A DNA stretch of 64,000 nucleotides from JBEVOS01 sp044226655 (GCA_044226655.1 JBGAGO010000001.1:930001-994000), one strand, 5' to 3'; shown: positions 1 to 8,454, counted from the stretch's first letter. A program made the numbers and translations. Notes: generated by a model from the sequence alone, not told the origin.

Positions 1-482
1 CCCACGCGGATCGTGTGCTCGATGTCGTCGAGCGTGCCGCCCCACAGCCACACATCGTCGGCGAGATTGGGATAGCCGGCTCGGCCCGCGCCGCCCGCGC
101 CATGGCAGGTGCGGCAATTGTCGCCGAACATGCTTTCGCCCGCGCCGCGCGCAAACTCCGCTAGCTGCGGATCGGCCATCACCTGATCATAGCTCATGCT
201 CTGCAGGCGCTCGAACGATGGCGCGCGCGCGGCCTCCAGCGCCCGCACATCGGCGGCGACATTGGCGCGGTCCGACCAGTGCAGCACGCCGGTCGTATAG
301 CTGTTGAGCATCGGCCAGGCCGGCATCAGCACCCAATAGACCGCCGCGACCACGATCGAGGCGTAGAAGATGTAGAGCCACCAGCGCGGCAGCGGCGTAT
401 CGAGCTCCTGAATGCCGTCCCATTCATGGCCCGTGGTTTCGGTGCCGCTGTGCGCATCGACGGAGCGCTTCTCAGTGTCCAT
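1..482 (-). CDS. ccoP: cbb3-type cytochrome c oxidase subunit III (CcoP), 3' end cut by window edge
   Basis: Membrane-anchored cytochrome c subunit that passes electrons to the CcoO/CcoN subunits of the high-affinity cbb3 oxidase. About 160 residues are visible. A single N-terminal membrane segment lies at about residues 33-55 (PRWWLYIFYASIVVAAVYW). The first haem-c motif CRTCH is at 123-127, inside the family-typical stretch FGDNC..CHGAGG..GYPNLADD.WLWGG. The second haem domain lies outside the window. ATG at 482 is preferred because it overlaps the end of ccoQ by 11 bp, as expected in a compact ccoNOQP operon. Family assignment is firm; only completeness is unknown. Confidence 0.93.
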   Translation of the reverse strand, partial: MDTEKRSVDAHSGTETTGHEWDGIQELDTPLPRWWLYIFYASIVVAAVYWVLMPAWPMLNSYTTGVLHWSDRANVAADVRALEAARAPSFERLQSMSYDQVMADPQLAEFARGAGESMFGDNCRTCHGAGGAGRAGYPNLADDVWLWGGTLDDIEHTIRV

Positions 483-636
483 CTGCGTCGTCCTTCAAGA
501 GGGGCGCGCGCGCCGCGTGATCGAATGTCGTCTTGTTGCCGGGCCAGAGCGCGTAGAGGCCGGCGATGCCGAAGATGAACACCGCGAGCACGAGGCCCCA
601 GGTGTGCGCGAAATGAACGGCTTGATCGTAGCTCAT
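472..636 (-). CDS. ccoQ: cbb3 oxidase small subunit CcoQ/FixQ
   Basis: A 54-residue single-span membrane protein, the usual size of CcoQ, which stabilises the cbb3 complex. The membrane helix is at about residues 13-31 (GLVLAVFIFGIAGLYALWP), followed by the conserved Trp-Pro and a short charged tail. A longer reading frame starts at 663. ATG 636 is chosen because it follows the ccoO stop by a few bases and has GAGG just upstream, inside the end of ccoO. Its 3' end overlaps the ccoP start, so the genes are translationally coupled. It has little sequence signal of its own; the call rests on size, topology and position. Confidence 0.85.
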   Translation of the reverse strand: MSYDQAVHFAHTWGLVLAVFIFGIAGLYALWPGNKTTFDHAARAPLLKDDADGH

Positions 637-640
637 CGCC

Positions 641-1375
641 TCACCTCGCATTGCCGGGCGCATCGGCCTGGTAGGTCGAGAAATCGACGCCTGTGCCGAG
701 CATTTGCAGATAGGCGATCAGCGCATCCATTTCGGTGACGTGCTGCGGGTCGCCGTCGAAATCGCGGTTGTCCGCATTCGGATAGCGGCGCGAGAAATCA
801 TAAGCGCCCGATCCCATCGGCTGGGCCTGCGCGACCAAGTCCTCGCTCGCATGGGCGATCTGATCGTCGGAATAGGGCACGCCGAGCGTGCGGTTGGCGC
901 GCAAATGTTCGGCCTCGTTGCGCGGATCGATCTCGCGCCCTTCGAGGAAGGCGTAGGGCGGCATGACCGATTCCGGCACCACGCTGCGCGGATTGACGAG
1001 GTGGGCGCGATGCCATTCGTCCGAATAGCGGCCGCCGACGCGCGCGAGGTCGGGCCCCGTGCGCTTGGATCCCCATTGGAACGGGTGATCGTACATGCTC
1101 TCGGCGGCGAGGCTGTAATGGCCGTAGCGCTCCACCTCGTCGCGCAGCGGGCGGATCATCTGCGAATGGCACACATAGCAGCCTTCGCGGATGTAGATCT
1201 GCCGGCCCGTCAGTTCGAGCGGCGTATAAGGCCGCACGCCGTGCACGCGCTCGATCGTGCTCTCGATGAAGAACAACGGCGAGATTTCCACCAGCCCGCC
1301 GATCGAGACGACGACGAGAATGCCGATGAGCAGAATGAGCGAATGGCGCTCAAACCATTTGTGAAGGCCCCACAT
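641..1375 (-). CDS. ccoO: cbb3 oxidase monohaem subunit II (CcoO/FixO)
   Basis: A 244-residue membrane-anchored monohaem cytochrome c that relays electrons from CcoP to the CcoN active site. It begins MWGLHKWFERH, followed by a single N-terminal helix (about residues 12-32). The haem motif CYVCH is at 66-70 in the typical context EGCYVCHSQMIRP. C-terminal residues include the expected ALIAYLQ.LGT motif. The frame stays open upstream into ccoN, but ATG 1375 gives the family N-terminus and follows the ccoN stop by five bases. Second gene of the ccoNOQP operon. Confidence 0.95.
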   Translation of the reverse strand: MWGLHKWFERHSLILLIGILVVVSIGGLVEISPLFFIESTIERVHGVRPYTPLELTGRQIYIREGCYVCHSQMIRPLRDEVERYGHYSLAAESMYDHPFQWGSKRTGPDLARVGGRYSDEWHRAHLVNPRSVVPESVMPPYAFLEGREIDPRNEAEHLRANRTLGVPYSDDQIAHASEDLVAQAQPMGSGAYDFSRRYPNADNRDFDGDPQHVTEMDALIAYLQMLGTGVDFSTYQADAPGNAR

Positions 1376-1380
1376 GCGCG

Positions 1381-3042
1381 TCACTCCGCGGCCACGGCGG
1401 CAGGCAGCGCCGTGGATTCCAGTTCCGGCGCATCGCGGACAGTGCGCCACAGATTGTAGGCCATGATCAGAGCGCCGCTGAGATAGAGCAGGCCGCCGAG
1501 CGCGCGGATCAGATAATAGGGATGCATCGCCTCCACGGTCTCGACGAACGAGTATTGCAGGAAGCCGAGATCGTTATAGGCGCGCCACATCAGCCCTTGC
1601 ATGATGCCCGCGACCCACATCGAGGTGATGTAGAGCACGATGCCGAGCGTCGCGATCCAGAAATGCCATTCGACGAGTGCGTTGGAATAGAGCCGCTGCT
1701 TCTTCCAGAGCCAGGGCACGAGGCAATAGAGCGCGCCGAAGCTCACGAAGCCGACCCAGCCGAGCGCGCCCGAATGCACGTGCCCGATGGTCCAATCGGT
1801 GTAGTGCGAGAGCGAGTTGACGGCGCGGATCGACATCACCGGGCCTTCGAAGGTCGACATGCCGTAGAACGCGACTGAGACCACCAGCATGCGCAGCACG
1901 GGATCGGTGCGCAGCTTGTCCCACGCGCCCGAGAGCGTCATCAGGCCGTTGATCATGCCGCCCCAGGACGGCATCCACAGCATGATCGAGAACGTCATGC
2001 CCAGCGTCTGCGCCCATTGCGGCAGCGCCGTGTAATGCAGATGGTGCGGGCCGGCCCAGATGTAGAGGAAGATCAGCGCCCAGAAATGGATGATGCTGAG
2101 CCGGTAGGAATAGACCGGCCGCTCCGCGCGCTTGGGCACGAAATAATACATGATGGCGAGGAAGCCGGCGGTGAGGAAAAAGCCCACCGCGTTGTGGCCG
2201 TACCACCATTGCGTCAGCGCATCCTGCACGCCCGCGAACAGCGAATAGCTCTGCCAGGTGAACAGCGAGGCCGGCAGCGCCAGATTGTTCACGATGTGCA
2301 GCATCGCGATGGTCACGATGAAGGCGAGGTAGAACCAGTTGGCGACGTAGATGTGCTTTTCCTGGCGCTTCCAGATCGTGCCGAGGAACACCAGCAGATA
2401 GGCGACCCACACAACGGTCAGCCAAAGATCGGTGTACCAGGGAGGCTCGGCATATTCGCGACCTTCCGTGATGCCCATCAGATAGCCCGTGCCCGCGAGC
2501 ACGATGAAGAGCTGATAGCCCCAGAACACGAACCACGGCCAAACCCCGCCCGCGAGGCGCGCATGGCAGGTGCGCTGCACCACGTAGAACGAGGTCGCCA
2601 GCAGCACATTGCCGCCGAAGGCGAAGATCACGGCGGACGTGTGCAGCGGCCGCAGCCGCCCGAAATTCGTGAAGCCGAATTCCGGAAAATAGAATTGGTT
2701 CGGAAAGGTGAGCTGCAGCGCGATGATCACGCCCACCAAGAGGCCCGCTATGCCCCAGAACATGGCGGCGATCACGCCGGCGCGGATCACGCCGTCCTCG
2801 TAGCGCCCTTTCGTGAAGGCATCCGGGTTTTCGTTGACGATGATCGCCAGCGCGACGAAGCCGGCCACGAACGCCGCCATCGCGGTGAACATCTGCGTGC
2901 GGAACGCTTCATCCTCGGCGCGCGCCGCGCCGAACAGCGTCAGCAGAATGCCGACCGCCAGAATGGCCCCGACGATGAGCACGTCTATGCCGTGCGGCGC
3001 TTTGGCGCCGCTTGCGCCTGAATGTGTTGATGCCGTGTTCAA
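1381..3042 (-). CDS. ccoN: cbb3 oxidase catalytic subunit I (CcoN/FixN)
   Basis: Catalytic haem-copper subunit that reduces O2 to water with high affinity in the inner membrane. The 553-residue protein has about a dozen membrane helices. Visible ligand histidines include HTSAVIFAFGGN (low-spin haem), WWYGHNAVGF, WAGPHHLHYTALP and TIGHVHSGALGW. The start is taken as TTG 3042 because GGAGGG lies seven bases upstream and no ATG in frame has a ribosome site; the longer reading frame to 3279 has no family-like sequence. A perfect TTGA-N6-TCAA box is centred 58 bp upstream of the start, consistent with FNR/FixK activation in low oxygen. Confidence 0.95.
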   Translation of the reverse strand: MNTASTHSGASGAKAPHGIDVLIVGAILAVGILLTLFGAARAEDEAFRTQMFTAMAAFVAGFVALAIIVNENPDAFTKGRYEDGVIRAGVIAAMFWGIAGLLVGVIIALQLTFPNQFYFPEFGFTNFGRLRPLHTSAVIFAFGGNVLLATSFYVVQRTCHARLAGGVWPWFVFWGYQLFIVLAGTGYLMGITEGREYAEPPWYTDLWLTVVWVAYLLVFLGTIWKRQEKHIYVANWFYLAFIVTIAMLHIVNNLALPASLFTWQSYSLFAGVQDALTQWWYGHNAVGFFLTAGFLAIMYYFVPKRAERPVYSYRLSIIHFWALIFLYIWAGPHHLHYTALPQWAQTLGMTFSIMLWMPSWGGMINGLMTLSGAWDKLRTDPVLRMLVVSVAFYGMSTFEGPVMSIRAVNSLSHYTDWTIGHVHSGALGWVGFVSFGALYCLVPWLWKKQRLYSNALVEWHFWIATLGIVLYITSMWVAGIMQGLMWRAYNDLGFLQYSFVETVEAMHPYYLIRALGGLLYLSGALIMAYNLWRTVRDAPELESTALPAAVAAE

Positions 3043-3093
3043 CGAAAGCCCTCCGCGATCGGGCTTCAATTTCACGGCGCGCGGCGGCGGCGA

Positions 3094-3107
3094 TTGATTT
3101 GGCTCAA
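3094..3107. promoter_or_regulatory. FNR/FixK-type box upstream of ccoN
   Basis: TTGATTTGGCTCAA matches TTGA-N6-TCAA exactly. Its centre is 58 bp from the ccoN start (minus strand) and 66 bp from the small gene at 3167 (plus strand). One site at -41.5 could therefore serve either or both divergent units. Not shown experimentally. Confidence 0.75.
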
Positions 3108-3166
3108 GCCGCCCTGCGCCGGTCGGCGGCATAGATTGTCGCAACGCCGGCGCGGGGAGATGACGG

Positions 3167-3436
3167 ATGCGGCCCAGGTCTATTTCGGTGCGCGAACGAA
3201 GCTTGATGGCGCTGCAGAGCGCGGCCGCACTGGCGGCCACCATGATCGCATTCGAGACGACGGCGCGCGATTGGCGCACCTTGCTTCAGTCAGCTTGGTG
3301 CGGGGCCGCGCAGCATCAGGCCGTCTTTCTCGGCCATTGCAGCCAATGCTGGGCGAATGGCGCGCTCGCCGGCGCGCTGACCTTCCTTCTTCTCGAAGCC
3401 GTGCGCCGCACGGCGCGCCAACAGGTGCGCGCATGA
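3167..3436 (+). CDS. small hypothetical protein, probably membrane-associated
   Basis: An 89-residue protein of unknown function. It has two moderately hydrophobic stretches (about residues 14-28 and 62-76, the second ALAGALTFLLLEAV) and a pair of cysteines in CSQCW. Support for it being real: GGGGAG sits just upstream of ATG 3167, the stop codon overlaps the next gene's start (ATGA at 3433-3436), and it lies between an FNR-type box and a flavodoxin-fold reductase with no other reading of the interval. No family recognised. A later ATG at 3206 is an alternative start. Confidence 0.5.
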   Translation: MRPRSISVRERSLMALQSAAALAATMIAFETTARDWRTLLQSAWCGAAQHQAVFLGHCSQCWANGALAGALTFLLLEAVRRTARQQVRA

Positions 3437-4020
3437 AGCACGCCGTGATCGCAGGTCATCCGAATGCGCAAAGCTTTACGATGACGATGGCGGAGACCTA
3501 TTGCGCGGCCGTGCGCGCGCGCGGCCATCAGGCCGATTTGCGCGATCTGCACCGCATGGATTTCGATCCGCGCATGCAAGCAAACGAATTGCCGGGCGCG
3601 CCCGATTTCGGCCCGGCGCCCGATGTCGCGGCCGAGCGTGCGCACCTGGCGGACGCCGATGTCTTCGTGTTCGTCTATCCGCTCTGGTTCAACGCGCCGC
3701 CCGCCATCATCAAGGGCTATATCGATCGCGTGTTCGGCATGGGCTTCGGCTATGGCGGGCACGCCAAGGGCGCCAATCCGCCGCTGCTGGGCGGGCGCAA
3801 GCTGATCAGCCTCACTTCCTCAGGCGCGCCCGGCGAATGGCTGCGTCAACAGGATTCCTGGGAGGCCATCCGCATCCTGTTCGATCGTCATCTCGCCTCC
3901 GTCTGCGGCTTGACCGAGCTCGATCACGCGCATTTCGGCGGCATTCATCCCGGCATGGGCGCCCATGTCGTGGAGCAGGCGCGTGCGCGCGTGAACGATC
4001 TCGTCGCGCTCTATTTCTGA
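3433..4020 (+). CDS. NAD(P)H:quinone reductase, flavodoxin-like fold
   Basis: A 195-residue soluble flavoprotein of the NQO/KefF family (flavodoxin-like fold). These reduce quinones with NAD(P)H in two-electron steps. The FMN phosphate loop is near the N-terminus (AGHPNAQSF, residues 7-15). The conserved FVYPLWFNAPPAIIKGYIDR segment at about 76-95 contacts flavin and dimer partner. It is translationally coupled to the preceding small gene through ATGA. Its end overlaps the tail of the oppositely oriented CoA-ligase gene by 10 bp. A second family member is encoded at 7174, so this region carries two such reductases. Confidence 0.85.
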   Translation: MKHAVIAGHPNAQSFTMTMAETYCAAVRARGHQADLRDLHRMDFDPRMQANELPGAPDFGPAPDVAAERAHLADADVFVFVYPLWFNAPPAIIKGYIDRVFGMGFGYGGHAKGANPPLLGGRKLISLTSSGAPGEWLRQQDSWEAIRILFDRHLASVCGLTELDHAHFGGIHPGMGAHVVEQARARVNDLVALYF

Positions 4021-6671
4021 TCCAGCGTGAAGCGCGCGGTCACGATGCCGCCGCCGTCCGGCGCGGTCGTGAGCGCCGCGCCCATGGAACGCACCAGGTT
4101 CAGCATCGGCCCGTTTTCCGGAAGGATGTCGCCCCACATGGATGTGGCGCCGCGCGTGCGCGCATAGGCGATCGCCTCGTCCATCAGCGCGCGCCCGATG
4201 CCTTGGCGATGCAGATCGCTGCGCACGATGATGGCGTATTCCGCCGTCTCGTAGTTCGGATCGAACACCAGGCGCACCACGCCCGCGATCGCTTGATCCG
4301 GCGCGAAGGCGAGGAACGCCATCTCCCGATCATAGTCGATCTGGCTGAGCCGCGCGGCGAGATCGTGATCGAGCTTGCGCATCGGGCCGTGGAATCTGAG
4401 CCGCATATCCTCGGGATCGACGCGTTCGCTGAACGCTACCAGTGCGCCTTCATCTTCGGGCCGGATCGGCCGCAGGTTCAGCGCGGGGCCGCCGCTCGCG
4501 CCAAAGGCGCGCGCGAGCTGCGACGGATAGGGCGCGATGCTGAGCCGGCTTTCCGCGGGCCCCGCGCGCACTACGATGCGCGCATCGAGCGCCAGAACGC
4601 CGTCATCGTCCGCCAGCAGCGGATTGATATCCAGTTCCGCGATTTCCGGACACTCGATCACGAGATCGGAGATCGACACCAGCGCGTTTTCGATCGCGCT
4701 CATATCCGCGGGCGCGCGGTCACGGTAGCCGCGCAGCAGGCGCGCGACGTCCGTGTGCTCGATCATGTCGCGCGCTAGCGTGACGTTGAGCGGCGGCAGC
4801 CCGATGACGCGATCGCGCAAGACCTCAACCGCCACGCCGCCTTGGCCGAACAGAACCGTCGGGCCGAAGGTGCGATCATCCGCAAGACCCAGAATCAATT
4901 CCTGCGCATGCGGCCGCGACACCATGGGCTGCAGCATGAAGCCGTCCAGCCGCGCTTTCGGCTGCGCGCGGGCCACGGCCGCCAGCATCTCCTCCGCCGC
5001 TTGCTGCACCTCGGCCGCCGAAAGCCCGAGCCGTACGCCGCCGACATCGGATTTGTGCGAAATGTCGCGCGACAGAAGCTTGAGAACAACCGGTCCGGTC
5101 AGCGCGCGCGCTTCCTTCGCCGCGTCCGCCGGGTGCTTCGCGATCTTGGTTTCGACGCAGGGCACGCCATAGGCCGAAAGCACGTCCTGCGCTTCGGGCG
5201 ATGTCAGCAGCGTGCGCCCATCGGCCAGTACGGCGCGCAGAATCGTGCGCACGCGCGCAGCCGCATCGGGATCGCGCGCCAACGACGCTGCCGGCGCCTC
5301 GCGCAGCGCGCGCTGCCCGCGATCATATTCGACCAGCTGCATGAAAGCGCGCACCGCCTCGTCCGGCGTTTCATAATTCGGGATGCGCGCCTCGGCGAGC
5401 AGACGGCGCGGCGCATCGGTGGTCGCATCGCCCATCCAGCAGGCCAGCATCGGCGTGAGCGTCTGCGCGGGCCGGGCGCGCGCCGTCGCCGCCGCCGCGT
5501 CCAGATTGCTGGCCACGCCCGTGGGGCAATTCATCACCAGGATGGCGTCCTGATCGCCTTGCGCGAACGCGGCGGCGACAGCGCGCGTATAACGCTCGCC
5601 ATCGGCGTCGCCCAGAATGTCGATCGGATTGGCGTGCGACCAGGCGGCCGGCAACGCCGCGTCGAGCGCCTTGCGCGTGACATCGCTCAACGCCGAAAGG
5701 CGCCCGCCCGCCTGTTCGAGCGCGTCGGTCGCCAGCACGCCGAGGCCGCCGCCATTGGTGACGATGGTGAGCCTGTCGCCGCGCACGCGCGCGCCGCTCG
5801 CCAGAATGGCCGTGGCGTCGAGCAGATCGCGCAGCGAGCCGACGCGCAACATGCCGGCGCGGCGGAAGACGGCGTCGTACACGATGTCGGAGCCGCTCAA
5901 GGCGCCGCTGTGCGAGGCCGCCGCCGCTGCGGCCATCGCGCCGCGCCCGGATTTGACGACGATCACCGGCTTGGCGCGCGAGGCGATACGGCCGGCCGAA
6001 ATAAATTTCCGCGGCGAGGTGACGTTCTCGACGTAGAGCAGAATGGATTCCGTCCCACGGTCGAGCGCGAGAAAATCCAGCACGTCGCCGAAATCGACGT
6101 CGCTCATCTCGCCCAGCGAAATGATGTGGGAGAAGCCCACGCCGCGCCCGTTCGCCCAATCCAGCATCGAGGTCGCGATGGCGCCGGACTGAGTGACGAG
6201 CGCGATGCGCCCTTTGAGCGGCGATACATGCGAAAAACTGGCGTTGACGCCCGTCGCGGACGACAGCACGCCCAGACAATTCGGCCCCACGATGCGCATC
6301 AGATGCGGGCGCGCCGCGTTGAGCAGGTCCTGATGCGTCGGGCTCGGGCCCGCATGGCTGAAGCCGGTGCTGATGACGATCGCCGCACGGCAGCCGCGCG
6401 CGCCCAGCTCCGCGATGAGGCCCGGGATCGCGGGCGCCGGCGTGGCGATGACGGCCAGATCGGGCGTGATCGGCAGATCCGCGACGGATTTGTAGTTCAC
6501 GGCGGATCGGATCGAGGATTCATGCGGATTGACCGGCATGATCGGGCCCGCAAATCCGCCCGCATAGAGATTGCGGGCCAGCACTTCGCCGACCGCGCCG
6601 GGGCGATTGCTCGCGCCCACCAGCGCGATGGCGCGCGGCGCGAAGAGGGCGTCGAAATTGCGCGTCGTCAT
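4011..6671 (-). CDS. ADP-forming acyl-CoA ligase fused to GNAT acetyltransferase (Pat-like)
   Basis: An 886-residue fusion. Residues 1-130 are a CoA-binding Rossmann domain (ALVGASNRPGAVGEVL). The next part is a succinyl-CoA-ligase-like region carrying the conserved SHSGALSGSD around residue 257, where the phosphohistidine of this family sits. An ATP-grasp domain spans about 480-700. The C-terminal 160 residues are a GNAT domain with the acetyl-CoA loop RQGIGRALMDEA. This architecture is that of bacterial protein lysine acetyltransferases (Pat/YfiQ), in which the ligase part may be regulatory, or of acetate-CoA ligases with linked acetyltransferase; which applies cannot be told here. A TTGATCC/GGATCAA palindrome lies at 6707-6727 in the divergent promoter. 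Confidence 0.85.
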   Translation of the reverse strand: MTTRNFDALFAPRAIALVGASNRPGAVGEVLARNLYAGGFAGPIMPVNPHESSIRSAVNYKSVADLPITPDLAVIATPAPAIPGLIAELGARGCRAAIVISTGFSHAGPSPTHQDLLNAARPHLMRIVGPNCLGVLSSATGVNASFSHVSPLKGRIALVTQSGAIATSMLDWANGRGVGFSHIISLGEMSDVDFGDVLDFLALDRGTESILLYVENVTSPRKFISAGRIASRAKPVIVVKSGRGAMAAAAAASHSGALSGSDIVYDAVFRRAGMLRVGSLRDLLDATAILASGARVRGDRLTIVTNGGGLGVLATDALEQAGGRLSALSDVTRKALDAALPAAWSHANPIDILGDADGERYTRAVAAAFAQGDQDAILVMNCPTGVASNLDAAAATARARPAQTLTPMLACWMGDATTDAPRRLLAEARIPNYETPDEAVRAFMQLVEYDRGQRALREAPAASLARDPDAAARVRTILRAVLADGRTLLTSPEAQDVLSAYGVPCVETKIAKHPADAAKEARALTGPVVLKLLSRDISHKSDVGGVRLGLSAAEVQQAAEEMLAAVARAQPKARLDGFMLQPMVSRPHAQELILGLADDRTFGPTVLFGQGGVAVEVLRDRVIGLPPLNVTLARDMIEHTDVARLLRGYRDRAPADMSAIENALVSISDLVIECPEIAELDINPLLADDDGVLALDARIVVRAGPAESRLSIAPYPSQLARAFGASGGPALNLRPIRPEDEGALVAFSERVDPEDMRLRFHGPMRKLDHDLAARLSQIDYDREMAFLAFAPDQAIAGVVRLVFDPNYETAEYAIIVRSDLHRQGIGRALMDEAIAYARTRGATSMWGDILPENGPMLNLVRSMGAALTTAPDGGGIVTARFTLDQK

Positions 6672-6706
6672 GCGGGCTCGCTTGTTGTCTCGGCGATGCG
6701 GTTAGC

Positions 6707-6727
6707 TTGATCCAAAGCAAGGATCAA
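6707..6727. promoter_or_regulatory. FNR/FixK-like box and 21-bp palindrome in divergent promoter
   Basis: TTGATCCAAAGCAA (6707-6720) fits the TTGATCC-N3-GCAA variant seen repeatedly in this window. With the following GGATCAA it forms the larger inverted repeat TTGATCC-N7-GGATCAA. The box centre is 63 bp upstream of the gene at 6777 and only 43 bp from the ATG at 6671, so it fits activation of the plus-strand gene best. Confidence 0.6.
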
Positions 6728-6776
6728 TTCGCGGCGCCCATGAAGATGGCGCAACCATCAGAGGAGGAGTGCAGCG

Positions 6777-7169
6777 ATGACGCAGCGCGGGGCCGGCCTG
6801 CCCAATAATTTTCGGCGCATCAAGCTGGAGCTGGCGCGCGAGCCGGGGCATCCGGAGGGCGCTTCCGCCATCGGCTATGATTTTGTGGCGCCGCTCGATG
6901 CGGAGGCGCGGCTCGACGCTGCGGCGTGGCGCGACCACAAAGAGGCGTGCAGGGTGCTCCGCAGTCACGAAGGCGTCACGAGCGTGGGCCGGCTGCGGCG
7001 CAGGCCGGGCGGCTCCTGGGCGTTCCATTATGAGCTCGACGATGCACGCGAGGATGATGACGCCGGCTATCGTTTGGGCGAACATCGCTTCGCGCCCGGC
7101 GAATATGTGACGATCCAGGAAGACGATGGGCCGCACACGTATCGCGTCGTCTCCGTTCAACCCGCTTGA
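6777..7169 (+). CDS. conserved-looking hypothetical protein (130 aa)
   Basis: A soluble 130-residue protein with no recognised family. ATG 6777 is preceded by an excellent ribosome site (GAGGAGGAG). The sequence is charged and has no signal peptide or membrane segment. The C-terminal half (RLGEHRFAPGEYVTIQEDDGPHTYRVVSVQ) looks like a compact beta-rich domain. Its position behind an FNR/FixK-like box, between the CoA-ligase/GNAT gene and other micro-oxic genes, suggests it belongs to the low-oxygen response. The biochemical role is unknown. Confidence 0.7.
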   Translation: MTQRGAGLPNNFRRIKLELAREPGHPEGASAIGYDFVAPLDAEARLDAAAWRDHKEACRVLRSHEGVTSVGRLRRRPGGSWAFHYELDDAREDDDAGYRLGEHRFAPGEYVTIQEDDGPHTYRVVSVQPA

Positions 7170-7173
7170 GTGA

Positions 7174-7746
7174 TCACGCGCCGCGGCGGCCAAGGTTGCG
7201 GATCGCGGTGACGCGGCGCGCCTGATCGGGTTGGCCGATCATGCCGAGCAAGGTCGTGCGCACAGGCCGCACGCCGGAAAAGCCCAGCACGCTATGCGCG
7301 ATGCTACCCACGCCGCGCGCCGCGAACACGAAGCGATAGATCGCCGCCGGCATCCCCATGGTGACGATGAGGCGCGCGGATTTTCCGCGCAGCGTGCCCG
7401 GCGCGCCTGCGCCCGTCATGTCGACCGCAAATCCGCCGCGCCCCATCTGTTCGAGAAAAGCGCGGACGAACGCCGGCGCCGAGCCCAGCCAGAGCGGAAA
7501 CACAAACACGAGGTGGTCCGCCCAGGACATATCGGCCCGGGCCCGCGCGATGAACGGATCGTCCGGCGCGATGTTGAACGCTTCCGCGGTGCGCAGGAAT
7601 TCGCCCTGCCATGCGTGCAGTGCGCACACCCGCGCCTCATGGCCGCTCTCGCGCGCGCCCTCGGCATAGGCGGCGGCGAGCGCATGGCAGAGCCGGGCAG
7701 GGTCCGGATCGGGATGGCCATCGATGACGAGGATGCGCTTGCTCAT
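7174..7746 (-). CDS. NAD(P)H dehydrogenase (quinone), flavodoxin-like fold
   Basis: A 190-residue flavoprotein of the same family as the gene at 3433. The N-terminal FMN loop is IDGHPDPDPARL. The central motif is LVFVFPLWLGSAPAFVRAFLEQ. The start at ATG 7746 gives the family N-terminus MSKRILVIDGHP; the open frame extends to 7824 but that part is not family-like. The promoter region shared with the divergent channel gene holds two FNR/FixK-like boxes (7781-7794 and 7816-7829); the farther one would leave a normal leader for this gene. Confidence 0.85.
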   Translation of the reverse strand: MSKRILVIDGHPDPDPARLCHALAAAYAEGARESGHEARVCALHAWQGEFLRTAEAFNIAPDDPFIARARADMSWADHLVFVFPLWLGSAPAFVRAFLEQMGRGGFAVDMTGAGAPGTLRGKSARLIVTMGMPAAIYRFVFAARGVGSIAHSVLGFSGVRPVRTTLLGMIGQPDQARRVTAIRNLGRRGA

Positions 7747-7780
7747 GTGCGCTGCATCGCGCGGGCGGCTGCGTGCTGTC

Positions 7781-7794
7781 TTGCGCCATATCAA
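7781..7794. promoter_or_regulatory. FNR/FixK-like box (first of two) in divergent promoter
   Basis: TTGCGCCATATCAA, read on the minus strand as TTGA-TATGGC-GCAA. It lies 35 bp upstream of the quinone reductase ATG at 7746. Either of the two boxes in this interval could act on either gene. Confidence 0.5.
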
Positions 7795-7815
7795 GCGTCG
7801 CGCGTCGCGGCGCGC

Positions 7816-7829
7816 TTGATCCAACGCAA
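7816..7829. promoter_or_regulatory. FNR/FixK-like box (second of two) in divergent promoter
   Basis: TTGATCCAACGCAA, the same TTGATCC-N3-GCAA form as at 6707 and (reverse strand) at 47453 and 49793. The centre is about 76 bp from the reductase start and 95 bp from the channel start at 7918. Confidence 0.6.
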
Positions 7830-7917
7830 GGAGCGCATGGCGCCACGCGGACTACGTCCATCGCATGCGGGCGCACGCCGATTGGCGGGGCTAACGGCCT
7901 GCGGATCGTTCAGGATA

Positions 7918-8376
7918 ATGCCTCTGCCCGCGATTTGGAGCCTCGCCGACAATCTGGCCATGGCCATCGTCATGGTGGCGCTCACCGTGCTCATGCATTT
8001 TGTCGGCTTCATCGGGCTGACGCGGCTGATGCGGCACGGCAAAGCCCGCTTCGGCCATCATGAAACCATGGCGCGTCAGGCCATGATCATCCTCGTCGTC
8101 ATCTTCGGCATATTCGCGCTGCACACGGTGGAGATCTGGTCCTATGCCGCGCTCTATTGCGCGCTTGGCGAAGGCCGCACATTCGAGCGCGCGCTCTACT
8201 TTTCGACGGTGACGTTCTCATCGATCGGCTATGGAGATGTCGTGCTGTCGCCGAAATGGCGGGTGCTCAGCGCCATCGAAGGGGCCAATGGCGTCATTCT
8301 GTTCGCCTGGTCGACGTCCTTTCTCATCACGGTGACCTCGCGTCTGCGCCTGCTGGAACAAAGCTGGCTCGAGTGA
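7918..8376 (+). CDS. two-TM ion channel protein (K+ channel pore domain)
   Basis: A 152-residue inner-membrane protein with a first helix at about 9-33, a second at about 55-77, a pore loop and a final helix. The selectivity-filter-like motif is TVTFSSIGYGDVVL, i.e. the TxGYGD signature with Ser-Ile before Gly-Tyr-Gly-Asp. This places it in the Ion_trans_2 group of potassium channels. An in-frame ATG at 7837 has AAGGAG upstream but would overlap the probable FNR-activated promoter and adds a non-membrane tail, so 7918 is preferred with moderate certainty. It lies within the cluster of FNR-box genes. Confidence 0.75.
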   Translation: MPLPAIWSLADNLAMAIVMVALTVLMHFVGFIGLTRLMRHGKARFGHHETMARQAMIILVVIFGIFALHTVEIWSYAALYCALGEGRTFERALYFSTVTFSSIGYGDVVLSPKWRVLSAIEGANGVILFAWSTSFLITVTSRLRLLEQSWLE

Positions 8377-8392
8377 GGGCGCGCGCGGCCTG

Positions 8393-8406
8393 TTGCGGCA
8401 GGTCAA
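8393..8406. promoter_or_regulatory. FNR/FixK-like box upstream of PPOX-fold gene
   Basis: TTGCGGCAGGTCAA (minus strand TTGACCTGCCGCAA) matches TTGA-N6-GCAA. Its centre is 55 bp upstream of the start at 8455, the same geometry as the ccoN and uspA boxes. Confidence 0.55.
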
Positions 8407-8454
8407 GTCGCCGGCGCGCCCGCGGCGCTAACGCTCGCCGAAAAGGAGCCTGAC

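Noticed and set aside
7231..7917. Long N-terminal extension of the channel protein
   Set aside because: It runs antisense through the quinone reductase gene and the FNR-box promoter, with Arg/Ala-rich non-membrane sequence.
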